The notes beneath the pieces are model-generated. The model ran no database searches. It saw nothing but the letters and a program-made list of their open reading frames with translations, and was not told where the DNA came from. A stretch of DNA of 64,000 nt from assembly GCA_033182465.1 (NCBI GenBank), contig CP137324.1, positions 1,550,001 through 1,614,000 of the forward strand, given 5' to 3'. Positions 1 to 11,092 of the stretch are shown here, in pieces. The position numbers and the translations under genes were made by a program. Numbering within the stretch: position 1 is the stretch's first letter; the number at the start of each line of letters is the position of its first letter. Source of the DNA: Sanghuangporus weigelae. Its lineage: Eukaryota > Basidiomycota > Agaricomycetes > Hymenochaetales > Hymenochaetaceae.

Positions 1-440
1 CAGTGAACATCGGTAAATCGTACCGGCCAAGCATTCGCGGCGGCAATAATCCAGGTTCCACTCCCGCAACCGAGGTCCAACACTCGCTTTGGGGGCGCCT
101 CCAATTTTTGCAAGGACATGCCTCCCACAATGTCTGCGAAGAGGATGTGGTTGATCGCGTCGCTGTTAAAAAAAGTTCGCGTCGCGTCAGAGTTTCTTGT
201 GAGAGTACCAACGTACAAGCTAAGGTGGTTGTTCCTGGAATGCATAGGATACGGGACCTCCCCATGTTTTCTGTGCCGCGCTCGCGCTCGTTCGAGCAGC
301 TCAAAGCCGACCTCTTTGTGCACGCCCAGAGCTTTGGTTGGCTGTGCAGACACAGGACTGGGAGTGTTTGGAGCAGGCAGGGCGCTGGAGCGAGAAGTAG
401 TTGAGAGTTCGGTGACATTAAGAGCGAGATGGTTATTCAT
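1..440 (-). CDS. SAM-dependent methyltransferase, 5' part only (runs off left edge)
   Basis: Partial gene; the start codon is the ATG at 440-438. Exon 1 (440-217) and exon 2 (162-24) join in frame (363 nt, frame-checked), and a donor GTACG at 23 leads into an intron that leaves the window. The product begins MNNHLALNV, has a Ser/Thr/Pro-rich leader, then VLDLGCGSGTW, which is motif I (the SAM-binding glycine loop) of class I methyltransferases. The segment between leader and motif I (EVPYPMH...) resembles the LaeA/UMTA-like methyltransferases common in mushrooms. The substrate cannot be told: motifs II onward lie outside the window. The methyltransferase call is firm; the subfamily is an inference. 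Confidence 0.72.
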   Translation of the reverse strand, partial: MNNHLALNVTELSTTSRSSALPAPNTPSPVSAQPTKALGVHKEVGFELLERARARHRKHGEVPYPMHSRNNHLSLYVGTLTRNSDATRTFFNSDAINHILFADIVGGMSLQKLEAPPKRVLDLGCGSGTWIIAAANAWPVRFTDVH

Positions 441-1705
441 GACGAGGAGAGGCGAAAGAGGACGTACGGGGTGGTTGAGCGAAGGAAAGTTGGGTAGGTT
501 GGAAGCATTAATATTAAATATCTGCCAGTGAAGCCGTGCGTCCCGGTCACGGTATCGTATCCGTCGTTAGTGTTAGTTCCAAAATTATCCCAACTTCTTG
601 ATGGGGACTGGATGCGTACCTTCCCACGCACCATGCCGTGCCATGCCGGTGCGCCGATCATCACTTGAAAATCCTGTCGCACTTTTCAAATTTGCACTCA
701 ACAGGCCATATATCCATCCATAATACATAAATTGCTTCTGATCCTGATTCTGTAAATTACATTAAAAAATGAAAAAGATATGACAGAAATTTGATCATAT
801 TTCGAAAACTAGGAATGACTAAACAAAATGTTTTTTAACGCAATTCAAGAGAAGGATGAAATAATGCATTTTGCATCTTAGACAAAGGGATTTGTTGTTG
901 TGGAAGGCAGTTATTTCGGAAATGTTGTGAGACTAAGAATATCTTGTTGTAGTATGCCTCCATCAAGAAAGCTCCAATTCCACTGATTTTTCTTATTGGA
1001 TGAGAGTAAACAATCCAGAGCACCTTTATAACTATTTTTTTGCAGTCATATACTTGCATTGAGGATGAATGGGCCATGCATCTATGAAGGGAGCAGCATG
1101 TATGCAGTCACGTGACTATACCAAGTTGTGAAGCAATATCGCACTCTTAAAAGCCAATGATTCTTTGTAGAGCAACATCATTTTTGAATAAAGTGTCAAA
1201 AATGCATAACAGGTATTCAAATAAAGTGTTATATAATGTCTCTGCCCAGATGGTTGCTTTAAATACCCTCTAGTGAGGCAATTTGAGAAGTGCGACATGA
1301 AGATCGGCGTGAGTTACCATGATAGGGAAGTATTTGGACTCCGACAGAAAGAAAATGCGTACGCCGCGACCTTGGTCATTGCCGATCCCCATCAAGATTC
1401 TTGAGGGGACTTACTTATTGTCAGTAGCACGTGACTCAAAGCCTCGGAAACACCCTACATTCATAACCGTCTTTCGGCGACTCGAGGTAACAAGTTTCGT
1501 GTTTCAGCCAACAGATTCAACAGATATGCTCGACCCTCGAGAAAATTCACGAAACTGAAATCGTCGTGCCTTGAATTTTAATTTAATTTAATTTATTGAA
1601 AGTTAGTCGCTGATGTAAAGGATGTGACTTATGTAAGGGACTATCCTGAAATGGAATTATCCTTAGCACCGTCTCGTTCGTTGATTCACACTTGTAACCA
1701 ACGTC
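441..1705. other. intergenic region between methyltransferase and NDUFB8
   Basis: About 1.26 kb of AT-rich sequence. Open frames here are short, on conflicting strands, and show no recognisable domain or plausible spliced model. It holds two CACGTGAC motifs (1109-1116, the first inside the palindrome GTCACGTGAC, and 1428-1435), which are bHLH-type (Cbf1-like) sites. A T/A-rich run lies at about 1575-1600. Confidence 0.5.
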
Positions 1706-2304
1706 ATGAGTGCCGTCGCCCTCCGCCGTCTGGCGGCCAGCAGGCGCGCTCAGCTTCCCGCCGTCGTGCCCTCAATGCATCGTCAACTTCAACGGCGGAT
1801 GTACTCAGATCCTGCAAGAGACCCCCAGCTTGGCGACTATCCAGACATCCCGCCCGTTTATCGCGGTTACTTGCCTCCGTTGGGCTGGTGGGACAACTTG
1901 ACGCGTCGGAACTTTGGTGATCTCGTGCGTTATTTGCACGCCTTATTCTTTCCTTCTTTTCGCTAGGGCTGACTTTACGATCGGACAGCTGCACCCGGAA
2001 GACGAGTTGTACTCAATGTGGGGTCCCGACCCGCCCAAGGTCCCAGCAAGGCAGGCTTTCTTCCATTTCAGTCTCGCTGTAGCTGCTTTCGGTGGTATCA
2101 TGCTATTCGCTTACGAGGCCACTCCCGAACGGAAGGCCGTGCCACGACAGTACCCGTTTGATGGTCTTGTTAACGACCTGGGAGGCTTGGAGGAGAATAA
2201 GGTCCGTGCTTCTTTCTTTCTTTCTAGTGATTTTAGGATTACTTATGATGGCGGATTGTCTACAGGCTAGACCTGAATCATTGGAAGGAGAAGATGAAGA
2301 GTGA
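1706..2304 (+). CDS. NDUFB8: NADH:ubiquinone oxidoreductase subunit NDUFB8/ASHI (complex I)
   Basis: Supernumerary membrane-arm subunit of mitochondrial complex I. Three exons: 1706-1924, 1989-2201, 2266-2304; frame-checked, 156 aa. Residues 1-33 are Arg/Ala/Ser-rich without acids, as expected of a mitochondrial presequence. Next come the family's tyrosine/proline-rich stretch (DYPDIPPVYRGYLPPLGWWD), the NFGD...DELYSMWGPD block, one membrane helix (FHFSLAVAAFGGIMLFAYEA) and the conserved TPERKAVPRQYPFDGL segment facing the intermembrane space. The first intron was placed at CTC|GTGCGT...ACAG|CTG because the nearer AG leaves the frame open to a stop. The acidic C-terminus is usual. The call is firm. 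Confidence 0.88.
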
Positions 2305-2496
2305 TTTTTGTTATTCCGCGCTGAATGAAAGTTCTCTATGTTCCGGAAACTATTCGATCTTTTCACCGTTATGCTCCAAGAACGTCGCAGTCAAAAGAGC
2401 GAAGCACGAAATCGCTGAATCCTAATAAGTTACTTAAAAGCTATAAGATACCTATAATCCATATAAATGAAAGAAATTAAGAAATTAAGAATCCAT

Positions 2497-5400
2497 TCAT
2501 CCTTGATACTCCGACCCGTCCGATCCAGAATCCTCATCTTCAACATCCTTATGCTTTGTTTTTGCGTCATCACCGTTTCTATCGTCAGTGTTTTCACCTT
2601 GTGCTGCGCCTTTGTATGCCGGACGCGGTCTTACGCGCTTTCTCAATTCCATTTCGCGCACAGGAGCGTCTGTCGGTGCTCCGACGAACTCGTCGCTGGA
2701 CTCTGTCTCCTCTGCGCGTTTCTTGGATTTGCCCTTCGCTTTTGGACGAGACGGTTTTGCTTTCTTCCTTGTAGATTCTGACGAGGCGACAGAATCTTCA
2801 CCCCGAGCCTCGACTCGCGCCTTTCCGCCCCTACCCCTCCGACTTTGGGTACTCTTCCGTTTCTTGCCTTTACCCTGTCTGCTCCCACTCGCCCCAGTTC
2901 CTCTGGTGCTTTCATCTCCTTCGGCAGAAGATGCTTTCTTCCTCTTCTTCCTCGCCGGCTGTTTCTTTCCCTCCTCTGCATCATCACTATCGTCACTCTC
3001 AGTCGGCTCCGTACTCGTACCCTCGGCACGCTGTTTTTGAGCTTTGCGATGTGCAGAGACGAGAGCCTGAAGTCGCCGACTAGCGTAGGCCTCGCGTCGG
3101 CGTGGTTCTGCAGCTCCGACGCCCTCGGAAACGTTGAAGAAAGTGTTGAGCGTGCCTTGTCGATTTGCAGCTGCTTCCTGATGTTCGAAATGCCAAAGTA
3201 AGCTAAATGAAGAGAAGAAAAAGAAACGAATGAGAAATGTAAAGTCGTACCTGCCCGCGTTTGTTAATCTTCTGGATTATGGGCAAGAGAAGCTCGTCGA
3301 CTTTGACGACGTTCCATCCGAGTTCCTCGAGGAAGAAGCTATTCAAACATAAAATCAGCTAATCGTGTTCATCGACCGAGAACAAGAGACTTGCCTGCGC
3401 AGACCATCAAGATCTGGAAGTCCCCACTTGAACGGCTCTTCTGAGGTGTCAACGACAGGATGGTAGTACGCATCTCGCTGTTATCAACTTCAGCTATATT
3501 CTATCATCAGCAACGGACATGAACGTACAACAGCCGGATTAGGCCAATCACTGGCGAGGAAGAGGTCTTTGAAGCGCTTTTTCTAGTTTGCAAAAGATGT
3601 TGGCATAAACTAAGGAATCCTGACGAAGATGAAAATAGCGTACAAAACGTTTCTTGAAGGCTGAAGTATTGTCCGACTCTCTGTCACGTCCCGACTGGAC
3701 CTTCATCCACCAATCTGTGAACTTATGCAGTCCATCATCACCAGGGAACTCCCTAAGAAGCTCCATAGCGACGACGGGACCGACACCAGGTAAACCCGTC
3801 GTATAGTCACTTCCAAGGAGGTAAGCCAACCGAATGAGCGTCCCGCGATCGAGCCCAAGTTCGCGAGCGAGGTCCGTCAGCAGGAAACATTCAACTGTCT
3901 TTGATTGGTTGAACATATTCTTGTATACGCGTTTCGCGCCGAAGAGGAAGACGTCTGAGTCGTCTGTGATCACCCCATCTACGAGTCCGAGCTCGAGGAG
4001 CGTGGCGCATTGGGCTTCTGCCTCCATGGGTGCTGTTATGTATGGAATGCCGAATAGGCGAAGCATAGTCTGAACAAAGTATCAGTTTGCACCGTGGAGA
4101 TGAGCATGAATAATCACGCAACGCACCATGATCTGCGCAACCATAGCCTGATTTACATCTTCTGCATCACGCATTGCTGCCTTTCTCTGATCCCGCAGAA
4201 GCCTAATCTCATCGTCGATCTCGGCTCTAACGGTGTCGAGGTCACGACCCCGAACTTGCGCTGCGAAGCGTGCGAATTCACCAGTTTCTTCGTGGACGTT
4301 CATTTCTTCGGCAGCGTCCCAACCTTCATCGTGATTTTCTGCGCCGTCCCGCTGTTCTTGTCCACCGGGAGACTCAGGATGGAGCCACGCTTCGTCATCC
4401 GAAGAGGCTTCCGAGCCATTTTGATCTGGTAAGCCGACAGTTTCTGATACCACGGGCTTCATATTCGAATCCTCCAGCTGGGAAGGAGCTGACGATATTG
4501 TACTCGTTATGTGCATCTCTGGCTCCTCGCGAGGACCAGATTGTGTGGAAGTTAACACAGACTTTTCCGTATTGTGTACAGGCAATGGGAAAGCTTTGGG
4601 GATATCGTTGGTGCCGTGAATCGCCTGAAAGTCTGATTCCTTCACCACATTTGGCACTGATATCTCGGTCGCGGTTTGATCAAGTCCAAAATCAGCCTTT
4701 ACTGTCGGGGAAGCGAGTCCTGCGTTGTCCCCGGCTGCCACGTTGCTCGGAGCAGTCCGTTTCGTCTTATTCACAGATAGGTCAAGTTGCGCGATTTGCG
4801 GTTCCTCGTCTGAGACCGACTGAGTGGCGTCCTTGGTTTGGTTCTCGGACTGAGATACCGTCGACAAGGCCGGCTCGATTGGGACAACAACTTCTTCCAT
4901 ATCGTCGTCTTCATCCTCGTCATCATCCTGGACAGGCACTTTCTGAACCACAGGAGATGGTGATTGTGCACGAACGGGATGCCTCGAGACAGCAACGGGA
5001 GGAGAGACTTGTGGTTCTCGGCTAGCATAGGCGAACCGTAGGGCAGTATCCAACCTAGATGGTGTGAAGTCGATATAAAGGTCATCATCATCCGAGTCTG
5101 CTGCCTCCGGTGCACGTTGGTCACTGGCATCCTGTTGTTTTGAGGTAGCCTTGCGAGACTCTTCAAGTGCCGTTATTAAGTCGTTAGCCTCTTGGTCTTC
5201 CAATGAAGCCTGCATCGCAGTTACGAGTTCGGCATCCTCGACGCCCTCCCAATCAACATCGGAGCCATCACCGACGTCTATATCACCGGCATCCGCATCA
5301 GGTATGAACAACGGTTCCTTCTTCTGGGACTTCTTCCGGGGCATCATCGTTGCTGCTGGTCGACCTCTGGCAGCCGAAGCTGCTTGTCGCTTCTCAACAC

Positions 5401-6796
5401 CTGCTAACGCAAGCTCACGTCTATATTCCCGTAGATCCGGATCCGGTGTCGCCTGAGGTCTTCAATCATAAAAGCATGTAAGCAAGAAGCATATAAGCAA
5501 AGGTGAGCATGACGCATACATAGCTACTTCTTCCATATCTATATCATCATCACTTTCTTGGTCAGAATTAATGCGTTCGTCTGCATTGTCGAGTACGATC
5601 GGCTTGTCCTCAGTTCCATCATCTCGTATCCCTAGTACCCACCCACCGATCTCGTCCTCGTTCTTCATAAGTACATATTCTCTATTTCTCTCGCTCGCGA
5701 TGCGAATTGGGATGGTGACATGCGCTTTCCCAATGCTATCGGTTGTCTCTAACAACTGCTGTGTCAGCGCATTGCGTTGTTTAAGGAGCTGAATTTGTTG
5801 ACGAGAGAAGTCGAGAGCGGTACGCGATTTTCGAAGCATCGCTTGTAGACGCTTATGTGATGTTTGTCTGGACTTAAGACGCAGGTCACCGATAATTTCG
5901 TACTGCACTTCTGTGGGTAGCTCGCGAAAGGCAGGAGAGCTAACATCGAGGTCCTCTGGACGCATCATTTCAATAAACTCTCGCAGCTCGTCTTCAGTTG
6001 CAAGGCGTGGGTCCGGAGCAGTCGAGCGGGTTGCCTTTGCGACTGCAGCGTCCATGTCGACTTCTGGAAGTCGATATGGATCATGGTCCCGCCATTTGGC
6101 TTTCTTCGCCGAAGACGAAGGCGACTCTTTCGCCTTGCCCTTAGTCTTTGCTAGGGTTCGAGGTGCTGAGGCGTCGAGGTCTTCCAGATAGACAGTGCCA
6201 TCATCAAGTGCGACTGAGCCTTGGGGTGGTCTATTGCCGTCCTTTGCCGAGCTTTGGGTCGGTGAACTGGGGTTAGCATTGTAATAAAGAATAAACTGGC
6301 CAGGACGTACCTCTGAGCATGATTCAAAGCCTCCTTCCTCAACTGAGCTGCCAGGAGCTTCTGCGCAATCTTTTCATGACTTTCAGCAGCGCCGCTTTTC
6401 TTCTTCTTGCGTTCAGCCTGAGAGATCACCTATTAGTTATCCAACCATGCTACAAGTGTCCGTGAAACTTTACAATAGTCATCCGCTTCAATGCCGGAGC
6501 ACCTCCATCAAATACGAACACTGGCTTAATCCCGTAAAACAGAAGCTTGCATATTCGCCGTAAGAATCCAAGGACGTGTGCGTTGACCAGACCGCGTCCT
6601 TCCTTGTCACGCATCGTAGCCTGAAACTGATAGATCCATATACTGGAGTCGATGGCCATGGACTTTCCCTCCACTGTCTCCAGCCTGAAAGAGAGTAGAT
6701 ACAATCAGAATCGAATTCAGAGGAATTCAATGAGGCGACTTACATTACTGGTCTCCCCGCTGGAGCCAGAAGACTCCAGAGTGATTTAACACCCAT
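2497..6796 (-). CDS. RAD2: RAD2/XPG structure-specific endonuclease (nucleotide excision repair)
   Basis: Cuts the 3' side of the repair bubble in nucleotide excision repair; FEN1/XPG superfamily. Ten exons: 6796-6744, 6684-6474, 6417-6311, 6266-5520, 5459-4127, 4069-3644, 3582-3529, 3477-3395, 3338-3251, 3177-2497; frame-checked, 1260 aa. The N domain (MGVKSLWSLLAPAGRPV, DSSIWIYQF, FDGGAP) and I domain (APMEAEAQCATL, DGVITDDSDVFLFG, then the helix-hairpin-helix SDYTTGLPGVGP) carry the acidic metal ligands. They are separated by the long acidic spacer that marks XPG rather than FEN1, and this spacer includes the conserved DLRLKSRQTSHKRL. After WGLPDLDGLR and GWNVVKVDELL comes QGTLNTFF, a PCNA-interacting box, then a basic tail with serine clusters. 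The intron after 3395 has a GC donor. The start gives the invariant MGV N-terminus. Head to head with RMI1. Confidence 0.95.
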
Positions 6797-7564
6797 CGTT
6801 CAAACACCGTCCAATACTCGGTCGGGGAATGCGAAAAAATCAAGAAATCAAGAATCAAGAAATCATAAATAAGGAAGAAAGCGTCTTCAGCAGTCTCATA
6901 CGCCACGCTGCTGCTCTCAAGCCACTTCAGAGCGAGATGCTTTCAGGAATATGTCATCGTCGTTGCAGTCAAAATGGGTCCAGTCAGTACTACGGTGAGT
7001 CACGGTGACGCATGCCACATTATCCGTGACCGTGAGTCACGCGGTAAGGGATTCGGTTCCGAGCTTAGCCTTGACTCAGCTCAGTACAAACCAAAACCAG
7101 TTCTCAACCCCTTCTCAAACAAACACGCAAGATTCTTCTTATGGACTATTTTATGGTGGAAGATCAGACAAATTGGCTTGCTACCATATACAAAACTTAG
7201 AAAGACTCGGCAATTCGGACGCAAGGTCGGCCTCAAAAAGCAGACTAGCAACCATCCGTCATTTATATTCTTCGCGGAGGGACAATATTAATATCGGTAG
7301 CTTGAGTAGATGTCGACAAGTTCAAGATTTTGAATGTTATGTTATAAATTGAATGAAGATATTTTCGGAGCTCGAATTGATCTGAGACGCGTCGCGTCGC
7401 GTTACGACGCGTGACCGCGTCAGGCCATTGTCCTCTCTCTTTGACCACTGGCACCATCGCTTAAGCAACTTCATCTACGCTTTGCGTTAACTACTACTTC
7501 TCCCTATTCTCATAAAGGTCAGCTTACTACTCGCTCGCTTTCTCGTAAAAGGGAAGTGCGGACC
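6797..7564. promoter_or_regulatory. divergent intergenic region RAD2 / RMI1
   Basis: A 768-bp region between the two start codons of head-to-head DNA repair genes. No coding sequence is supported. On the RMI1 side it holds a compact GC-rich ACGCGT cluster (see separate entry), and around 6977-7040 a run of short repeated GTCACG/GTGAC motifs. Confidence 0.55.
7387..7412. promoter_or_regulatory. paired ACGCGT (MCB, MluI cell-cycle box) sites upstream of RMI1
   Basis: Two perfect palindromes ACGCGT at 7387-7392 and 7407-7412 are separated by GCG-rich sequence, 153-178 bp before the RMI1 start codon. ACGCGT is the binding site of the MBF (Mbp1-Swi6 type) G1/S transcription factor, which in fungi controls DNA replication and repair genes. 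The sites are seen directly; cell-cycle control of RMI1 here is inferred. Confidence 0.5.
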
Positions 7565-9441
7565 ATGGCGCCGATACAGGTTGTGAGGTGGATCAAGCAG
7601 GCTTATCCTAAGCCCGCCATAAACTCAGTAAGGCTGTAATCCTATTGGCAATTTTTGACTTTCTTACGATCTGCTTGACGCCAGGAATGGCTCGATGCCT
7701 GTTGTACATGGATCGCAGATGAAATGCACCTCAACCCAGCAACACAAACGGAAGCATTCACCGCAGAAGTAGAGAATCAACTTCTCGAATCCGATCTTCG
7801 CGACTCGATGGAACCTGGGACAGGACTCCCTCGCAATGCGCGAGCAATGAACAACCAGCGGATTCAGGGTTCGCCGCACATTCTTGTCGAGGTCACTGCT
7901 ATAATGGAAGTCGGGCATAGCGCGTTCAACTTGCATAATGTGCGACAGGCAAGAATTGAACGCGCTGATCTTGCTGGGTTAGCGCAAGAGGAGGGAGCTG
8001 AGGATGATGAAGGCCCAATTCCGAACTATCCCAGAACTATGCTTAGGTTTGAAATTTCCGATGGTACTGTGACTATGCCAGCGATTGAGTATAGGTCGCT
8101 TCCTTCACTCAAGCTTGATGAGACTCCATTGGGTTTCAAGGTGAGTATACCTACTGTATATTCGGCATCTTACTTTGGACTCAACATCGCTCCGTAGCTT
8201 TTGCTTAAAGATGTTCTTGTCCGCAGAGGAATCATATTCCTTGAGCCAAAAGGAATCGTCCTCAAGGGACACAGAAATGGTGATAGGGACGAGTTCCGAG
8301 AGCGAGACTTTGCTCACGGACTCCTCGGACGTATGATGTACGTTTCTATACAAGCCTTCGATCTTGCTTGCTAATTTGGAATAGGAAACCGATTCCTCAA
8401 GCTCAAGACCAAGGTGAAAACGGACCAGACGAGAACCAGCCTCCGCCTCAAGGTCCTCCAGCAAGAGCCCAAGCGCCCGCAGCTCAAGCTCGCATTCCTC
8501 TGCGCGAGATATCCGAACCTCCGGAATTCAGAGAGGATGCCATGGACATGGACGACGAAGCTGACCTTCCTCGCAAACGTCGCATCCCAAATCCAAGCAC
8601 TAACGATCTTCCGCCGCCATCATCAACGACGCGTGTTTCGTCCTCGGCCTCATCTACAAATACGCTCGTTGCTTCACATTTCTTTGGGACTTCGTCGAAC
8701 GCGACTAGTAGCGCTACTGCTGCTGTTATTGAAGCGACGACACGACGCCTTGCGCGTGTCCTCTCGCCGGTCCGCGGAGACCCAATCGATATAACTGATT
8801 CTTCGATGGAAGATCCCGTACCTTCTGCCACAAGACCGAGCTCAACAACGGTGAGTTCCAGCCGGCCAGCCCAGGATATTGGAACCGGATTCAATAACGA
8901 AGGTATCGCTCGCACGAGGATCAGCTACGAAGAATTCGAATTCGACGACGACGACGAAGAGCTGGACGCCGCCTTCCTGGATGAGATTGCGAAAGTGGAG
9001 AAAGAAGCGCTCGCGCGGGAGGGCGGGCAGACCATTTCGTATTCTCGTGATAGTAGTTCTGTTCCGAGTGGAAGAGTTGGCAGGACGAAGAGAGAAGCGG
9101 AACGGAGATCCAACACACCCGTTGCCGCTCCAGTCCCGTCATCTTCAACTGCTACACCTGCTTCAAGCGTACAACGTCCTGCACGATCTACTACTACAAA
9201 TCAAGCCACTCGCCCACGAGCACGAGTGCAACCACCATCCTCAACGACAACAACATCGGCAGCAACAATAATAACGCAATCCAAAGCAACGAGTCTCAAT
9301 GCACTCGACGACGTCATTACGGTAGACGACGAAGATGACGACGACAAAGAGAACGTTCCCGTCCCCAAACGCCGTGTACGGCGACGCCTATCTTTCCCTC
9401 CACCACCCATGCCCAACGATGTTATTGATATCTCTGATTAA
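7565..9441 (+). CDS. RMI1: RecQ-mediated genome instability protein 1
   Basis: OB-fold partner of the Sgs1/BLM helicase and Top3 in double-Holliday-junction dissolution. Four exons: 7565-7627, 7685-8140, 8198-8337, 8385-9441; frame-checked, 571 aa. The N-terminal helical DUF1767-type region (WIKQAYPKPAINSEWLDACC) is followed by the OB fold (LLLKDVLVRRGIIFLEPKGI with preceding TPLGFK), the usual RMI1 order. From about residue 225 the protein is a long disordered Ser/Thr/Pro-rich tail with acidic patches. The tail contains KENVPVP, a KEN-box-like degron, a basic KRRVRRR run, and ends VIDISD, similar to a SUMO-interacting motif. The tail motifs are suggestive only. Two ACGCGT sites lie upstream. 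Confidence 0.88.
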
Positions 9442-9883
9442 TTTCCTGGACGAGAGGACGGCGTGTGTCTATACCGTTGCTGTGTCGTGCAGTCATATTT
9501 ATGTGCTATGATCTCTGCTTTGTTTTGTTGTATATATATGTATGAGACCTTACAATTTGTGGTAAGAATTATAGCAAGGGAAAATGCTCAACATTGAAAG
9601 GGTGGAATAAGTTTATTACAAGGCACTACAAGCGACAAAAGAGGAAAGAATAGCAAGTATCAATACATACAAGATATGTAAATAGTACGATCTCAAGAAC
9701 AGAAAAGGATGTGAGGCTTGAATCGAACTCACTAAATGCAGCCGATCTGCCGCACATTCTACGTATGACAGTGAAGAGAAAATGAGAAGCGACGGCGTCT
9801 AAGCACACACGGATAGGAAGGAAAATCACGATCGAAAGAAAACGACGAGCGAAGAGAACTGAGGAAAACGAGCGGCGAGCGTG
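9442..9883. other. tail-to-tail intergenic region RMI1 / DNAJC8
   Basis: About 440 bp between two stop codons: 3' UTRs of both genes. TATATATATG at about 9530 may act in 3'-end formation. No gene is seen. Confidence 0.45.
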
Positions 9884-10980
9884 TTACCCAAGGACATTGT
9901 TCGCTTTGGTCTTCTTTTTCTTCTTGCTGGTGGCGAAGTTCCTCCAGCTACCTACACGTTCTTCTCGAGTTTCTATCAGGCAGTATTGTAATATAAATAA
10001 CTATGCTGACACAATCGGCAAAGACGAGTGTATGAGACGCACCTTCCCAAACTTTGTCCTCCTCAGCCTTGCGCTTCTTCGCAAGTTGCTCTGCTTCTTG
10101 TCGTTGTGCTTCTAGTCCTTCGTTTGCAAGGTTCATCTTGATAGCTCTGTATAGAATGAGGTGAATATATTCCAGAACGCGTCCAACCATATCCAGAGAA
10201 AAACAACAAAGTAGAAAAAAGCCGAAAGAAGAAAAGACAGACACGCACTTCCGCCTCCGGACCTCCTCTTCAATCATCATCTCCTTGCACTTCAGCCGCA
10301 TTTGCACTCTAAAAGGCGGATCTAGCGCTTTGACGCGCGGATCGCTTTCTTCAATGGTTGTAGGGAGCTTGTGTTCTCTGAGGAGGAGCGTACGAGCTGA
10401 GGTGACGATTGCGTCGACTTCATCTCGCTTTTTCTCGTCGCTGAGTTCTGACTCGGCCTTTTATACGAGGGAATATCAGTTGACTGGGCTTGCACACGCG
10501 AAAGAGAGGATGAGACGAACCTTCTTGAGAAGGTCGAAGGCTTCTGGTGCGCGTGCGTGGGATGTTTTATCAGGATGAATAACTGTTCAGATGAAGATGT
10601 ATGCGTCAGTAAGCATAGACGGAGGATAAGGGATACTCGGTACTGACAGAGTGAAAGTTGTCTATAGCGCCTCTTGATTTGTTCCGGTGTGGCGGTCTCG
10701 TCTATGTCAATTATCTCATACGGACTGCGAGAGTATATTCGGGAATAAGTCACGATTAACGAACATCAAAAACGAATAAGTATGGATGAACGTACTTGAG
10801 TTTGAACGCCTTGAGTATCCTCTCGACCTCGAGCTCACGGTTAAGCGCCGTAGCCTCGCGGTTCAGCAATCTTTCCAACTCTTGTTCTGAAATTACCGGT
10901 GCTTCATCTTTGTCTGTTGGTTTTCCTTCTGGCTTTGACGTTGTATTTGATGCCGTAGTTGAGGAGGGTTTGTCTGGCAT
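9884..10980 (-). CDS. DNAJC8: J-domain protein DNAJC8 / Spf31 (spliceosome-associated)
   Basis: Homologue of human DNAJC8 and fission yeast Spf31, J-proteins found with the spliceosome. Six exons: 10980-10796, 10724-10648, 10582-10521, 10457-10249, 10146-10043, 9972-9884; frame-checked, 241 aa. An acidic/polar N-terminus leads to LNPYEIIDIDETATPEQIKR, then RRYRQLSLFIHPDKT, which contains the HPD tripeptide needed to stimulate Hsp70 ATPase. The C-terminal half is a charged coiled coil ending with REERVGSWRNF and the lysine-rich KKKKKTKA, the signature tail of DNAJC8. Its start lies only 112 bp from that of COX11 on the other strand, so the two probably share promoter elements. Confidence 0.9.
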
Positions 10981-11092
10981 CGTCGTGGTTCTGAGTACGC
11001 TGTAATGAATGTGGACCGTGTTGTATGGATCGACGTTCCCACGAATACAAAACTACTGCTTCGATTACCCGATTCGCCTGTGTAATTGAAGC
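10981..11092. promoter_or_regulatory. short bidirectional promoter DNAJC8 / COX11
   Basis: Only 112 bp separate the two start codons of these divergent genes, so both 5' UTRs and core promoters must lie in or overlap this stretch. No TATA box is seen. Confidence 0.5.

Noticed and set aside
1575-1600. TTTAATTTAATTTAATTTATT run as a functional element
   Set aside because: A short AT-rich simple repeat; nothing ties it to a promoter or replication function.
9715-9790. Possible minus-strand tRNA with a GTTCGATTC-like B box
   Set aside because: No matching acceptor stem, no A box at the right spacing and no T-stem pairing; it lies in a 3' UTR region.
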